From Marinobacter salarius (lineage in GTDB: Bacteria > Pseudomonadota > Gammaproteobacteria > Pseudomonadales > Oleiphilaceae): a DNA stretch of 64,000 nucleotides. The notes under the pieces were generated by a model. The model was not told the origin of the DNA. It ran no database searches and was given only the letters and a program-made list of their open reading frames with translations. Every line of letters starts with the position of its first letter. Positions within the stretch are counted from its first letter, which is position 1. A program made the position numbers and the translations under genes. Shown here piece by piece: positions 12,843-22,469 of the stretch. The stretch covers positions 868,001-932,000 of the forward strand of contig CP007152.1 of NCBI GenBank assembly GCA_000831005.1. The letters are read 5' to 3'.

Positions 12843-14558
12843 TCAGAAAGAACCGGAAGTGGAACTGCTGGTGCCCTCACCTGCGGTCTGTACCAGGTTA
12901 TTATCCCCTGACTGCCACTGCTGCTGGGCGCTGGGATCGGTTTCGCTGCGCTTCAGGCATTTCCACTCGATGGAGGTCTCCGCTGGTAGATTGATCGACC
13001 CACTCCAGGTTGGGTAGGCTGTTGGATCCAGTTTTACCGCATCGGCAGGTGACCAGTTACCCAAAGCATTGTTGTTGCCGGTAACGTACACACTTTGCCC
13101 CATGGTGGTAGTGCCGTTCTGGCACTGGAAGGTGACGGATGCCGTCCCTGCTGTTGGCGGATTGGGATCGCTTCCGTCACAGGGGGCACCGCTATGAAGT
13201 GCCGCTGCCTCCATCGCCGGTACCGTCAGTGCCACCTGGCCATTCTGCACCGTTACGCAGGCACCGTTGCCAGCCACATTGCGATAGTTTCCATCGGCCA
13301 GCCCGGTGCTGAAAGTCCGTGACAGTGTGCTGCCTTCACGGTTGATGGCGACGAACCCCTTATTGCCCCGGCTAAACGCAATCTGGTTATTGCCATTGTC
13401 CCACCAGCTGTTCACGCCCTGGCCGTCGGTCTCAGCCCGGAAGGCAACCATGTTGGCAATGGAGTCCCAGCGATGTTCGCATACCCAGGCGGAGCCGCAC
13501 TGAGCAGTGCCGTTCTGGTAGACGTTTTGGGCTGGAGGGCCCTGGTCACCGTTGGAAAATGCGTAGCTCGACATTACCTTGGGGTAGCCATAAGGCCAGC
13601 CCAGCATGAACACGTTGGCCAGGTTGTAGAGATCACCATCCTTGTAGGTCAACACATTGCTGCCACCGGCACCGTGGCCACGTTGGTTGTCATGGTTGTC
13701 GGTGAATACAACGGCATCACCGCCGGACAGGAAGCCCCAGCTCTCACCAAAGGCGTTGAGGTTGGCCAGTTGCTGGTTCTTGAAGACGTTGCCGATGGAC
13801 GCGCTGTAGCGGAACTCGGTGACGTCTGACGTACCCGTGTACTCAGTGGCACTGACGGCTTCGCCACCCAGGTCGATCACCTCCTGGAATACGTACAGCG
13901 AGCCGCCGGCCTGATTGATGACGGCGCCGATATCACCGGGCGACATATGTTTGGCGGCATCCACCCGTATACCCTTCACACCCAGCGAAGTGAGCTGATT
14001 GAGATAGCCGGCCAGAGTGTCGCGCACGTAGCCGCTTCCGGTATCCAGGTCCGGTAAGCCGACGAGGCGGCAATTGCGAACGCGCCAGGCATCCGAACTG
14101 TAATCCGAGCCGTTGATACTGCATTCGGCGTGGAAATCGTTGCCACTGTAGATAGGATAGGTCAGGGAATCGCTGCTGTAATAGGACCCGGCGGTGCCGG
14201 TTCCCGTACCATTGGCGGTATGGTTGATCACCGCATCCACATAAACGTCGACCCCGGCCGTGTTGCAGCGCGAAACCATATCGGCGAACTGGCTGCTGTT
14301 ACCACTGCGGCTCTGGAGCTGGTAGCTGACCGGTTGATAGCGCGTCCACCAGGCGCTGCCCTGAATGTGTTCCTGCGGCGGTGACACCTGAACGGCGCTG
14401 TAACCCTTGGGCCCAAGAAACTGTTCACATTCAGTGGCGACATCGCTCCACTTCCATTCGAACAGATGGACAAAGGTACCGGCGTGGGCGGTATTAATGG
14501 GCAACGCAAGTGTCAGGCCGAGACTGACACCGGTTACCAGGCGTTGTATGGAGATCAT
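12843..14558 (-). CDS. Secreted alpha-amylase (GH13) with C-terminal starch-binding CBM20
   Basis: This endo-acting amylase is predicted to cleave alpha-1,4 bonds in starch or glycogen outside the cell. The first 26 residues, ending NTAHA, are a signal peptide. The catalytic domain resembles the animal-type and Pseudoalteromonas amylases: VDAVINHTA (region I), GIRVDAAKHM (nucleophile Asp), FQEVIDLGGE (acid Glu) and FTDNHDNQRGHG (third carboxylate). A GSDPNPPTAG linker leads to a CBM20-like module (VTFQCQNGTTTMGQSVYVTG; ALGNWSPADAVKL; IEWKC). The length is 571 residues and the frame is intact. It stands alone next to a divergent parA-like gene, with no sugar regulator or transporter nearby. 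Confidence 0.93.
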   Translation of the reverse strand: MISIQRLVTGVSLGLTLALPINTAHAGTFVHLFEWKWSDVATECEQFLGPKGYSAVQVSPPQEHIQGSAWWTRYQPVSYQLQSRSGNSSQFADMVSRCNTAGVDVYVDAVINHTANGTGTGTAGSYYSSDSLTYPIYSGNDFHAECSINGSDYSSDAWRVRNCRLVGLPDLDTGSGYVRDTLAGYLNQLTSLGVKGIRVDAAKHMSPGDIGAVINQAGGSLYVFQEVIDLGGEAVSATEYTGTSDVTEFRYSASIGNVFKNQQLANLNAFGESWGFLSGGDAVVFTDNHDNQRGHGAGGSNVLTYKDGDLYNLANVFMLGWPYGYPKVMSSYAFSNGDQGPPAQNVYQNGTAQCGSAWVCEHRWDSIANMVAFRAETDGQGVNSWWDNGNNQIAFSRGNKGFVAINREGSTLSRTFSTGLADGNYRNVAGNGACVTVQNGQVALTVPAMEAAALHSGAPCDGSDPNPPTAGTASVTFQCQNGTTTMGQSVYVTGNNNALGNWSPADAVKLDPTAYPTWSGSINLPAETSIEWKCLKRSETDPSAQQQWQSGDNNLVQTAGEGTSSSTSGSF

Positions 14559-14822
14559 TGTGTGCTCCTGTCTTGTATTTTTTGTGGAGACGATCCAATG
14601 GCCAATGCCGCCTGTTGACGGCAGTTGTGGATGTCCATCGTCAACATGAAGTGTTCAATCGTTAGCCAAAACATCCTTTCAGGCAGTTTGCGGGGAGTAG
14701 TCAGGGGGAGGAGTTGCAATATTTACGTAGCTTCTGGATACGTGTCACTAAACTGAAACACGCCTGCCAGTGGGATCGGTTAAGCTTGCAGCCGGTGTTT
14801 TGACGGGGCTTTAGGAGGAAGC

Positions 14823-15563
14823 ATGAAGATCATTGCGTTTTACAGTCTTAAAGGCGGTGTCGGTAAAACCGCTGCGGCTGTAAACATTGCCTACCTGGCC
14901 AGCCAGGCTGGCATTCCCACCCTGTTATGGGATCTCGACCCTCAGGGCGCGGCCAGCTGGTACCTGGCGGGAACCGACGAGATCAAGGGTCGGAAACTGG
15001 CTGCACTGATGGATGGCAAGACCCCCATCGGCAAATTCATTCGGGCCAGCGCCTACCCTGACCTCGATTTTATCCCGGCCCATAACAGTTTTCGCAACCT
15101 TGATGTCCGGCTGGATAAGGACGACAGCGCCAATACCCTCAAAAACTGGCTGGCGCCGCTATCGGAGGAAACCAGCCTGGTCGTACTGGATTGCCCGCCC
15201 TCGATGTCGCGGTTGTCCGAGCAGGTGTTGAAAACCGCCGATGGCGTGTTCGTGCCGGTGGTTCCGACTTGGCTCGCTCTGAATAGCTGGCAACAGCTCC
15301 AGGCCTTCGCCAAGGACAAGAAGCTCAAACCCGGTCGTCTGCACCCGTTTTTCTCCATCGTGGACCGCCGCAAGAATCTGCATCGCGAGATGGTGATCCA
15401 TCGCAAACAGCGCCTCGAGAATGGGCTGAACGCGCTGATTCCCAATGCCAGTGTGGTGGAGAAGATGGGTGAGAGTGGCCAGCCGGTGGAACTGATGGAT
15501 CGGTCATCCGCAGCTGCCGATGCCTATCGGCGCTTGTGGAAGGAAATCAGGAAGTTGATCTAG
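14823..15563 (+). CDS. ParA/MinD-family ATPase (orphan, no ParB nearby)
   Basis: This 246-residue ATPase belongs to the deviant Walker A family that positions DNA or protein complexes. The N-terminus has SLKGGVGKTAAAVNIAYLA (Walker A), LLWDLDPQGAASWYL is the switch region, and LVVLDCPPSMSRLSEQ is Walker B. A strong Shine-Dalgarno AGGAGG lies just before the ATG. The chromosomal parAB pair usually sits beyond mnmE, outside this window, and no parB-like gene or parS-like cluster is seen here, so this is likely a second ParA with another cargo. It diverges from the amylase gene. What it positions cannot be read from the sequence. Confidence 0.85.
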   Translation: MKIIAFYSLKGGVGKTAAAVNIAYLASQAGIPTLLWDLDPQGAASWYLAGTDEIKGRKLAALMDGKTPIGKFIRASAYPDLDFIPAHNSFRNLDVRLDKDDSANTLKNWLAPLSEETSLVVLDCPPSMSRLSEQVLKTADGVFVPVVPTWLALNSWQQLQAFAKDKKLKPGRLHPFFSIVDRRKNLHREMVIHRKQRLENGLNALIPNASVVEKMGESGQPVELMDRSSAAADAYRRLWKEIRKLI

Positions 15564-15580
15564 AACGGATAGAGCCCATA

Positions 15581-15614
15581 AAAAAACGCTGGTCAGCTTC
15601 ACACTGACCAGCGT
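15581..15614 (-). terminator. Rho-independent terminator of gabT
   Basis: A perfect 11-bp stem ACGCTGGTCAG (15586-15596) / CTGACCAGCGT (15604-15614) is flanked on its left by an A-run. Read on the minus strand this is a hairpin followed by a T-run, placed just after the gabT stop. Confidence 0.9.
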
Positions 15615-15659
15615 TCCGGTATACAGCGGCAGGTGTGTTAATGACCCTGCCAGAAGGTG

Positions 15660-16934
15660 TTAGCCCACCTCTTTCAGTGCCTGCTCAACGATCGCCAGGC
15701 CTTCCTCAAGAATATTGTCCTCGATGGTGACCGGCATCAGGAAACGCAAGGTATTGCCGTACATACCGCAGCTCAGCAGGATCAGGCCATTTTCCTTGGC
15801 TTTCTTGGTAACGGCCGCCGCCAGGTCTGCCCGCGGTTCTTTGCTGGTCTTGTCGGTGACCAGTTCAATGGCAGCCATGGGCCCGAGGTTGCGCACGTTG
15901 TCCACGTGGGGGAACTGTTCCTGCCACTGATCAAAGCGTCTGCGCAGGGTGTCACCCAGGCGCTGACTCTTACCCAGAATGTCTTCTTCCTTGAACACGT
16001 CAAATACTGCCAGGGCTGCCGCACAGGCCGTCGGGCTGCCGGTGTAGGTGCCGCCGAGGGAGTTCGGGCCGGACGAGTCCATAACCTTGTCGGTACCGAC
16101 AATGGCTGAGATCGGCATGCCATCGGCCATACTCTTGGCCATGGTCATCATGTCGGGCTCAACACCGCTGTGTTCGATGGCGAACATCTTTCCAGTCCGG
16201 CCAAAGCCGCTCTGAACCTCATCCGCGATCATCAGGATGCCGTTTTCATCGCAGATCTTGCGGATCTCTTTGAGGAAGCTGGCTGGTGCGGCGTAGAAAC
16301 CGCCTTCACCCAACACCGGCTCAATCACGATGGCGGCTGTCTCATTGCCGGGTGAATCAGCCTTCATGGCCATCTTCAGGCCACGGAGCGCTTCATCCTC
16401 ACTGACACCGTGATAGGGAACCGGATAGGGGGCGCGGAAGACGGTGCCCGGCATTGGGCCGAAATCGGTCTGATAAGGAGCGGCTTTGCCGTTCATGGCC
16501 ATGGTGTAGAAGGTACGGCCGTGATAACCGCCGTCAAAGCAGATCACATTGGTTTTGCCGGTCGCCGCGCGGGCGATCTTCATGGCGTTTTCCAGAGCTT
16601 CTGCGCCGGAGTTGGCCAGCATGACCTTGGCGTGGCCCTTTACCGGAACCACTTCACTGAGCTTCTGCGCCAGCTTCACATAGCCCTCATAGGGCATGAC
16701 GGTCTGGCAGGTGTGCATCAGCTTGTCCAACTGCGCCTTCACCGCTTCAACCACTTTGGGGTGACGATGGCCGATATTCAGTACACCAATGCCGCCGGCG
16801 AAGTCGATCATACGCTTGCCATCGGCATCCCAGAGCTCGGCATTGGTCGCATGGTCGGCAAACTGCTCGTTGGGGCTGGCAGCACCGGCCGCGACATAAC
16901 GTTCTTTGAGTGCCTGCAATTCTTTGTTCGTCAC
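15660..16934 (-). CDS. gabT: 4-aminobutyrate aminotransferase
   Basis: This PLP enzyme moves the amino group of GABA to 2-oxoglutarate, giving succinate semialdehyde. The chosen GTG start at 16934 has GAGGAG upstream and gives MTNKELQALKERYVAAGA, the usual start; an upstream ATG would add an unlikely 14 residues. Class III aminotransferase features are present: ANSGAEALENAMKIARA, FDGGYHGRTFYTM, MIADEVQSGFGRTGKMF (PLP-ring Asp) and MTMAKSMADGMPISA with the Schiff-base Lys near residue 266. Length is 424 residues and the frame is intact. No gabD (succinate semialdehyde dehydrogenase) is adjacent. A clear terminator follows. Confidence 0.93.
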   Translation of the reverse strand: MTNKELQALKERYVAAGAASPNEQFADHATNAELWDADGKRMIDFAGGIGVLNIGHRHPKVVEAVKAQLDKLMHTCQTVMPYEGYVKLAQKLSEVVPVKGHAKVMLANSGAEALENAMKIARAATGKTNVICFDGGYHGRTFYTMAMNGKAAPYQTDFGPMPGTVFRAPYPVPYHGVSEDEALRGLKMAMKADSPGNETAAIVIEPVLGEGGFYAAPASFLKEIRKICDENGILMIADEVQSGFGRTGKMFAIEHSGVEPDMMTMAKSMADGMPISAIVGTDKVMDSSGPNSLGGTYTGSPTACAAALAVFDVFKEEDILGKSQRLGDTLRRRFDQWQEQFPHVDNVRNLGPMAAIELVTDKTSKEPRADLAAAVTKKAKENGLILLSCGMYGNTLRFLMPVTIEDNILEEGLAIVEQALKEVG

Positions 16935-17015
16935 TTTGACTCTCCTCGAATTCGGTTTGGTACTGTCAGCATACACGAAATGATGGCCCGGTTTGAAAAC
17001 CCGGCCCTGTTGTTT

Positions 17016-18859
17016 CTACGTACTGCGGCCGCCAATGTCCTCCCGGAACTGAAGTTCCGCAAGTCTCCGGTACAGCGGATTCCGTTCGACAAGTTCATCG
17101 TGGTTGCCGATATCCTGAATAATTCCGGCGTCCATCACAATGATACGATCGGCGTGCCTGACGGTGGCCAACCGGTGTGCGATGACCAATGTCGTGCGGT
17201 TGGACATCAGTCCCGGCATGGCTTGCTGGATCAGGTGTTCGCTTTCTGCATCCAGTGCGCTGGTCGCTTCATCCAATAACAGTATAGGCGCATCCGCAAG
17301 CAGTGCGCGGGCAATCGCCAGCCGCTGCTTCTGCCCCCCCGATAGCCCGAGACCCGTATCGCCCAGTGGCGTTTCATAGCCTTTTGGCAGTTTGCGGATA
17401 AACTCATCGGCATGGGCAATCCTGGCGGCCTCCACCATGGCAGTGTCGCTGGCCTCCGGTCGGGCGTAGCGGATGTTATCGGCAATGGTGCCGTGAAACA
17501 GCGCGGGGTTCTGTGGCACCAGCGCAAAGCATTGGCGCAGGTCTGTAAGCGCTAACTTACGACTGTCAACGCCGTCGATAAGAATCCGCCCCGTGTCGGG
17601 GTCATAGAACCTCAAGAGCAGATCGAACAACGTAGACTTTCCAGCCCCGGAGGGACCAACCAGGGCCACGGTTTCGCCTGCCTGGATGTGAAGTGAAAGG
17701 CTTTGCAGAACCTCGATATCGCGACGGGCCGGATAGGAAAAGGTCAGATTGCTGATCTCGATGTCGCCGCGAAGGGGGTCGGGCAGAGCCTGGGTGGCGT
17801 TTGCCCCACTGAGGATTTCACTGGGTGTCTGCAGCAGCTCGAAAATCCGCGCCGCTGCCCCGGCTGCGCGCTGCAACTCACCAATCACTTCACTGATGGC
17901 GCCGGCGGCCAGTCCCACCAACAGGCTGTAGAATACAAATGCCGCCAGCTCGCCCGGGCTGGTACGACCTGAGATCACATCCAGCCCGCCAATCCAGATC
18001 ACCACGCCAATGGCACCCATAACCAGGGTAATGGCGATGGTGGTCAGCCAGGCCCGCTGGCGAATCCTCACACGGGCAATCTCGAAGGCATTTTCCGCCA
18101 CCTGTGAGAAAAACCGGCGGTCATGAGGCTGATGGTTGAACGCCTGCACCGTCTTGATCTGGGTGAGGTTCTCCCCCACGTAGCTGCCCACTTCCGCGAC
18201 CCGGTCCTGGCTCAGCCTGGACAGCTGCCGCACACGGCGACCATAGATCAGGATGGGAATGATCACCAGTGGGAAGCCGAGGATGATGATACCGGCAAGT
18301 TTGGCATTGGTTATGAAGAGCAGGATCAGACCGCCCACCAGCATCAGGGTGTTGCGCAGCGCGATGGAGACCGTGGAGCCGATGACGGATTGCAGCACTG
18401 TCGTATCAGCGGTAAACCGCGACTGTATTTCCAGGCTTCGGTTTTTCTCGTAGAAACCAGGGTGAAGGTCGATCAGATGGTTAAACACCTGCTTTCGAAT
18501 ATCCGCCACCACCCTTTCGCCAATCCAGGACACAAGATAAAAGCGGGCAAAGGAGCCGATAGCCAGTCCGATCACCAGCACAAAAAACAGACCGACTGCT
18601 TTGGACAACATCGCGGGAGACTGGGTGGCAAGGCCCTGGTCCACCAGAATCCGTAAGCCCTGACCCAGGGCAAGTGTGATGCCGGCTGTAATAACCAGAG
18701 CCACGAGAGCGCCGGTAACAGCCCTTTTGTAAGGGCTGATAAAATCGACAACCAGTTTCAGAGCCTTCCGATGACGGGTGTTGATGGTGTGCCTCCAGGA
18801 TAAGGGGTACTGTAAACTCCGATAACAATACGGTTTTTACTCGTATTAGAACCTATCAT
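17016..18859 (-). CDS. ABC exporter, fused permease/ATPase, MsbA-like (one frameshift in this sequence)
   Basis: This half-transporter has an N-terminal six-helix domain and a C-terminal ATPase; the substrate is unknown. The ATPase domain has Walker A GPSGAGKSTLFDLLLRF, signature LGLSGGQKQRLAIARALL, Walker B ILLLDEATSALDAES and the H-loop VIAHRLATV. The unbroken frame has only a GTG start at 18704, but in-frame residues upstream (LKLVVDFISPYKRAVTGAL) are clearly coding. They join the frame holding TPVIGRL if one base is added at about 18760-18761, reaching an ATG at 18859 (614 residues). The exact start remains uncertain: GGAGG lies within this extension, nearer 18795. It diverges from the next ABC gene across inverted-repeat element A. 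Confidence 0.87.
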
Positions 18860-18871
18860 ACAGCTACGTAA

Positions 18872-18989
18872 GAGCGTGCGGGGTGGGACTTGTCTGCCAG
18901 GACCGTCAAAAGCCATGGATGGCTTTTGTCGAGCGTACAGGGACGTATCTACAGCGTGTCCTGGCAGACAAGTCCCATCTCGTGCGCTC
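18872..18989. repeat. Inverted-repeat element A: conserved 56-nt core between 31-bp arms
   Basis: Arms at 18872-18902 and 18959-18989 are inverted copies; the inner 19 bp (TGGGACTTGTCTGCCAGGA and its complement) match perfectly and the outer part matches imperfectly. The 56-nt centre holds an internal palindrome, CAAAAGCCAT / ATGGCTTTTG, around 18907-18928. Read on the minus strand, the centre aligns with the centre of element B at 41246-41299: both start CACGCT, contain TCC(C/A)TGT then CGCT(C/T)GA, and hold GCCATCCATGGC. The arms of the two elements are unrelated. The element sits between two divergently read ABC transporter genes and has no T-run. Confidence 0.85.
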
Positions 18990-19018
18990 GACTACTCCGT
19001 TATTGAAGGGAAACCCGA

Positions 19019-20826
19019 GTGCGCGCCTACGCTGACAACGAGTACCCCGCCAACCACAAACCCGACTGGAAAGTCATCGCCGGCCTATGGCCCTATCTGG
19101 CGGAATTCCGTGGTCGAGTCATGCTGGCACTGGGGTTCCTGATCTTCTCCAAACTGGCCACGGTCGCCACACCGGTCGCCTTGAAATACATCGTCGACTA
19201 CCTGGACGAAAGTCAGGGCGGCGAGGTACTGCTGTGGATACCGGTCATACTGGTCGTCGCCTACGGCCTGCTCCGATTTGGCAGCACCCTGTTCAGCGAA
19301 TTGCGGGACGCGGTGTTCGCCCGAGTCGCGGAACGGGCCATGCGACGAGTGTCACTGAGGGTTTTCGAACATCTGCACAACCGGGAGCTGTCCTTTCACC
19401 TGGACCGGAAAACCGGCGGACTGGCCCGGGACATTGAACGGGGCACCAACGGCATTAGCTTCCTGCTGCGTTTCACCCTCTTCAACATTGTCCCCACCCT
19501 CCTCGAAATCCTGATGGTGGCCGGTATTCTCTTCGTGGTGTTCAACGTGGGCTATGTGCTGGCGATCCTGGTAGCGGTGGTGGTGTATGTGGTGTTTTCC
19601 ATCAAGGTGACCGAGTGGCGCACGAAATACGTGCGCGAAGCCAATGCCCGGGACAACCAGTCCAATTCCCGCGCAGTCGACAGCCTGCTCAACTACGAGA
19701 CCGTAAAGTATTTCAATAACGAACGCTTCGAGGCAGAGCTCTACGACAAGGACCTGGATGACTGGGAACAGGCACGGCTCAAAAACCGGCTGTCGCTTGC
19801 CGCCCTGAACTCGGGCCAGGCCCTGATCATCGGTGTGGCGATGATCGTCATCATGGCCATGGCAGTGCAGGAAGTCGCCAGTGGTGAGATCACCCTGGGG
19901 GATTTCACCATGATTAATGCCTACCTGTTACAGCTGTTTATACCGCTCAATGCACTGGGGTTCGTGTATCGGGAGATCCGCCAGGCGCTGGTGAATGTGG
20001 AACGGTTGTTCGGGTTGCTCGGCGACGAACCGGTCATTGAGGACGCGCCGAACGCCAAAGCGTTGGTGGTGGAAAAAGGCGAGGTTTGTTTCGACCAGGT
20101 TCACTTTGGTTATCGCCCCAACCGTCAGATCCTCCAGAACGTAAGTTTCTCAATTCCCGCTGGGCACACCGTAGCCGTCGTGGGCGCCAGCGGCGCGGGG
20201 AAATCGACCTCGCCCGCCTGCTTTTCCGGTTTTACGATGTGAACCGGGGCAGTATCACCATCGACGGTCAGGATATCCGTGAGGTCACCCAGGACAGCCT
20301 GCGTTCCGCCATTGGCGTGGTGCCCCAGGATACGGTGCTGTTCAACGACACACTTTTTCGGAACCTGGCTTACGGTCGGCCTGATGCCAGCGAGGAAGAG
20401 GTGTACCGGGCAGCCCGAATGGCGCACCTGGAACAGTTTATCCACAGCCTGCCCGATGGCTATAACACACAGGTTGGTGAGCGGGGGCTTAAACTTTCCG
20501 GCGGCGAGAAACAGCGGGTCGCCATTGCCCGGGTACTTCTCAAGAACCCACCGTTATTGATTCTGGACGAAGCCACATCTTCTCTGGATTCGCTGTCTGA
20601 ACAGGCGATTCTGGGGGCCTTGAAGGAAGTCAGCCGCCAGCGCACCTCCCTGGTTATCGCTCATCGGCTGTCGACGACGCGCGATGCGGATACCATTCTG
20701 GTGATGGACGGCGGCTGCATTGTCGAGAGTGGCAACCACGTCGAGCTGCTGGGCCAGAAGGGGCATTACGCCAGGCTCTGGGAACAGCAGCATCGAACTG
20801 GTGATGATGGTCAGGCAAGCCCCTGA
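19019..20826 (+). CDS. ABC exporter of the Atm1/HMT type (one frameshift in this sequence)
   Basis: The fused permease/ATPase resembles bacterial Atm1-type exporters, which move glutathione-linked or metal-related compounds; the true substrate is unknown. The N-terminal membrane domain includes the family-like stretches LNYETVKYFNNERFEAELYD and GFVYREIRQALVNVERLFGL. The ATPase domain has Walker A GASGAGKST, then after the break LARLLFRFYDVNRGSITIDG, GVVPQDTVLFNDT, signature GLKLSGGEKQRVAIARVLL and Walker B LLILDEATSSLDS. The frame breaks at 20208-20209 inside Walker A; one extra C gives GKSTLARLLFRF and 602 residues. The GTG start at 19019 is the best available. It ends 16 bp inside the convergent BCCT gene. 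Confidence 0.92.
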
Positions 20827-22370
20827 TCACGGGCCATGGCCATAGCCGCTTTCGGCCCTGTCCATAGCGATGGCAGTATGACAAAGGAGACCGGTATGGC
20901 GGTTATCACAATGAACTGCTGAAGCACGCCAATCTGCCCTGAACCCATATACAGCAGAATGGCGGCCATCATCGCCATAGCACCGCCCCAGAATACCCGG
21001 ATCCAGGGATTTGGCTCATCATGGCCCGCACCCACCATGGCAATGGAATAGCTCATGGAGTCGCCGGTGGTGGCGACAAAAATGGTGGTGAGCAGCAGTA
21101 TCGCGGCGGCCATCCAGGTGCCTCCTGGCAGCGCCTGGGCCACGGTCAGTGTGGCGACGTCAAAACGGAAATTGTTCAACGCTTCGGTCAGGTCAAAGGT
21201 GCCGGCCAGCTGGTGATAGATTCCCGAGCCACCCAGCAGCGTAAACCAGATTGTGGTGGCAATAGGTGCCAATACGGCAACCGCGAGGATCATTTCACGA
21301 ACCGTGCGTCCGCGGGAAATTCGCGACACAAACACTGCCATCAAAGGCGTGTAACCAATAAACCAGGCGAAGAAAAACACCGTCCACCATTTCATCCACC
21401 AGTCCGGCGCCGTTTCAGCGGTCATCGTCGACATTGCCATGAAAGACGTCAGGTACTCGCCGAATGACTGGGTAAAGGTGTTGGCCAGAAACAGTGTGGG
21501 ACCGAACAGGAAAATCACCGCGGCGATGGCCAGGGCGAGGAGCACGTTGAACCGGCTGAGCAACTGAATACCCTTGTGCAGGCCGGTCATGGCGGAGGTC
21601 ATGTACACCCCGGCCAGAATGATCAGTACCGCGAGCTGGGTGCCATAGCCATCGGTGATGCCAAACAGCTCGTGCAGCCCGAAACTCACCTGGGTTGCCA
21701 GGAAACCGATAGGGCCGACGGTTCCCGCCACCACGGCAATGACGCAAAGGGCGTCAATCACCCCACCCAGCTTGCCTTGAACAGCGTTCTCACCAAACAC
21801 CGGATACAATAGGGTTCGCGGCTGCAGCGGTTTGCCCTGATCATAGTGAGCCCTGCTGAGAACCAGTGCGGTCAGCGAGCCGAGCACGGCCCAGGCAAGG
21901 AAGCCCCAGTGAGTAAACGACTGCGCCATGGCGGGAGCGGTGGCCGCAGCCGTTCCGGCTTCGGTATCAAACGCCGGTGGTGTTACCACAAAGTGATAGA
22001 CCGGTTCCCCGGCGGCGAAAAACACCCCTCCACCGGCCAGCAATGTACACATGATCATTGAAAGCCAGCGAAAACGGCTGATTTCCGGCCGGTCCAGGCC
22101 ACCAATCCGTGCATTGCCGGCCTTGCTGACCGCTGTTCCAAGTGCGATGAAAAAGGTTGCCAGCAGGAGTAGTTGGAAGAACGACCCCAGGTACTTTGCC
22201 GTCCAGGTGAATCCGGCGCCAATCGCTGTGGCGACGGCGCTGCTGTCAATAATGGAAGCACCAACGAACAGCAGGATGAAGCCAATCGTAAGCGTCAGAA
22301 CGATCGGGTCGCTATCGGAGAAAGCGCCCGGCCGTTCATCGGTAGCCAGGGAGTTTGTCTGGGAGATCAT
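20811..22370 (-). CDS. BCCT-family transporter (betaine/carnitine/choline type)
   Basis: This 519-residue inner-membrane protein belongs to the BCCT family, whose members take up quaternary ammonium compounds such as glycine betaine, often for osmoprotection. It has about twelve membrane segments and the family signature region KWWTVFFFAWFIGYTPLMAV followed by FVSRISRGRTVRE. No long cytoplasmic C-terminal osmosensor tail is present; the protein ends GPKAAMAMARDQGLA. That suggests a catabolic or constitutive carrier rather than a BetP-type osmosensor, but the substrate is not readable. The frame is intact. Its 3' end overlaps the convergent ABC exporter by 16 bp. Confidence 0.9.
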   Translation of the reverse strand: MISQTNSLATDERPGAFSDSDPIVLTLTIGFILLFVGASIIDSSAVATAIGAGFTWTAKYLGSFFQLLLLATFFIALGTAVSKAGNARIGGLDRPEISRFRWLSMIMCTLLAGGGVFFAAGEPVYHFVVTPPAFDTEAGTAAATAPAMAQSFTHWGFLAWAVLGSLTALVLSRAHYDQGKPLQPRTLLYPVFGENAVQGKLGGVIDALCVIAVVAGTVGPIGFLATQVSFGLHELFGITDGYGTQLAVLIILAGVYMTSAMTGLHKGIQLLSRFNVLLALAIAAVIFLFGPTLFLANTFTQSFGEYLTSFMAMSTMTAETAPDWWMKWWTVFFFAWFIGYTPLMAVFVSRISRGRTVREMILAVAVLAPIATTIWFTLLGGSGIYHQLAGTFDLTEALNNFRFDVATLTVAQALPGGTWMAAAILLLTTIFVATTGDSMSYSIAMVGAGHDEPNPWIRVFWGGAMAMMAAILLYMGSGQIGVLQQFIVITAIPVSFVILPSLWTGPKAAMAMARDQGLA

Positions 22371-22469
22371 GGTTGTTCCTTTCGCGAAGAGCCGCGCAGG
22401 GTACAGAAAAGTTCAGACCTCTGCATTCCTTTGTGGAGGTAGCCACCCTCCCAGGCATTGGTAAGCTCG

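Noticed and set aside
18872..18989. Element A as an insertion sequence or classical MITE
   Set aside because: No transposase, no clear target-site duplication, and the arms (which would be the terminal repeats) are not shared with element B; only the centre is.
20811..20826. The 16-bp overlap of the convergent ABC exporter and BCCT genes as a regulatory device
   Set aside because: Short convergent overlaps are common in compact genomes and nothing else in the sequence points to a function.
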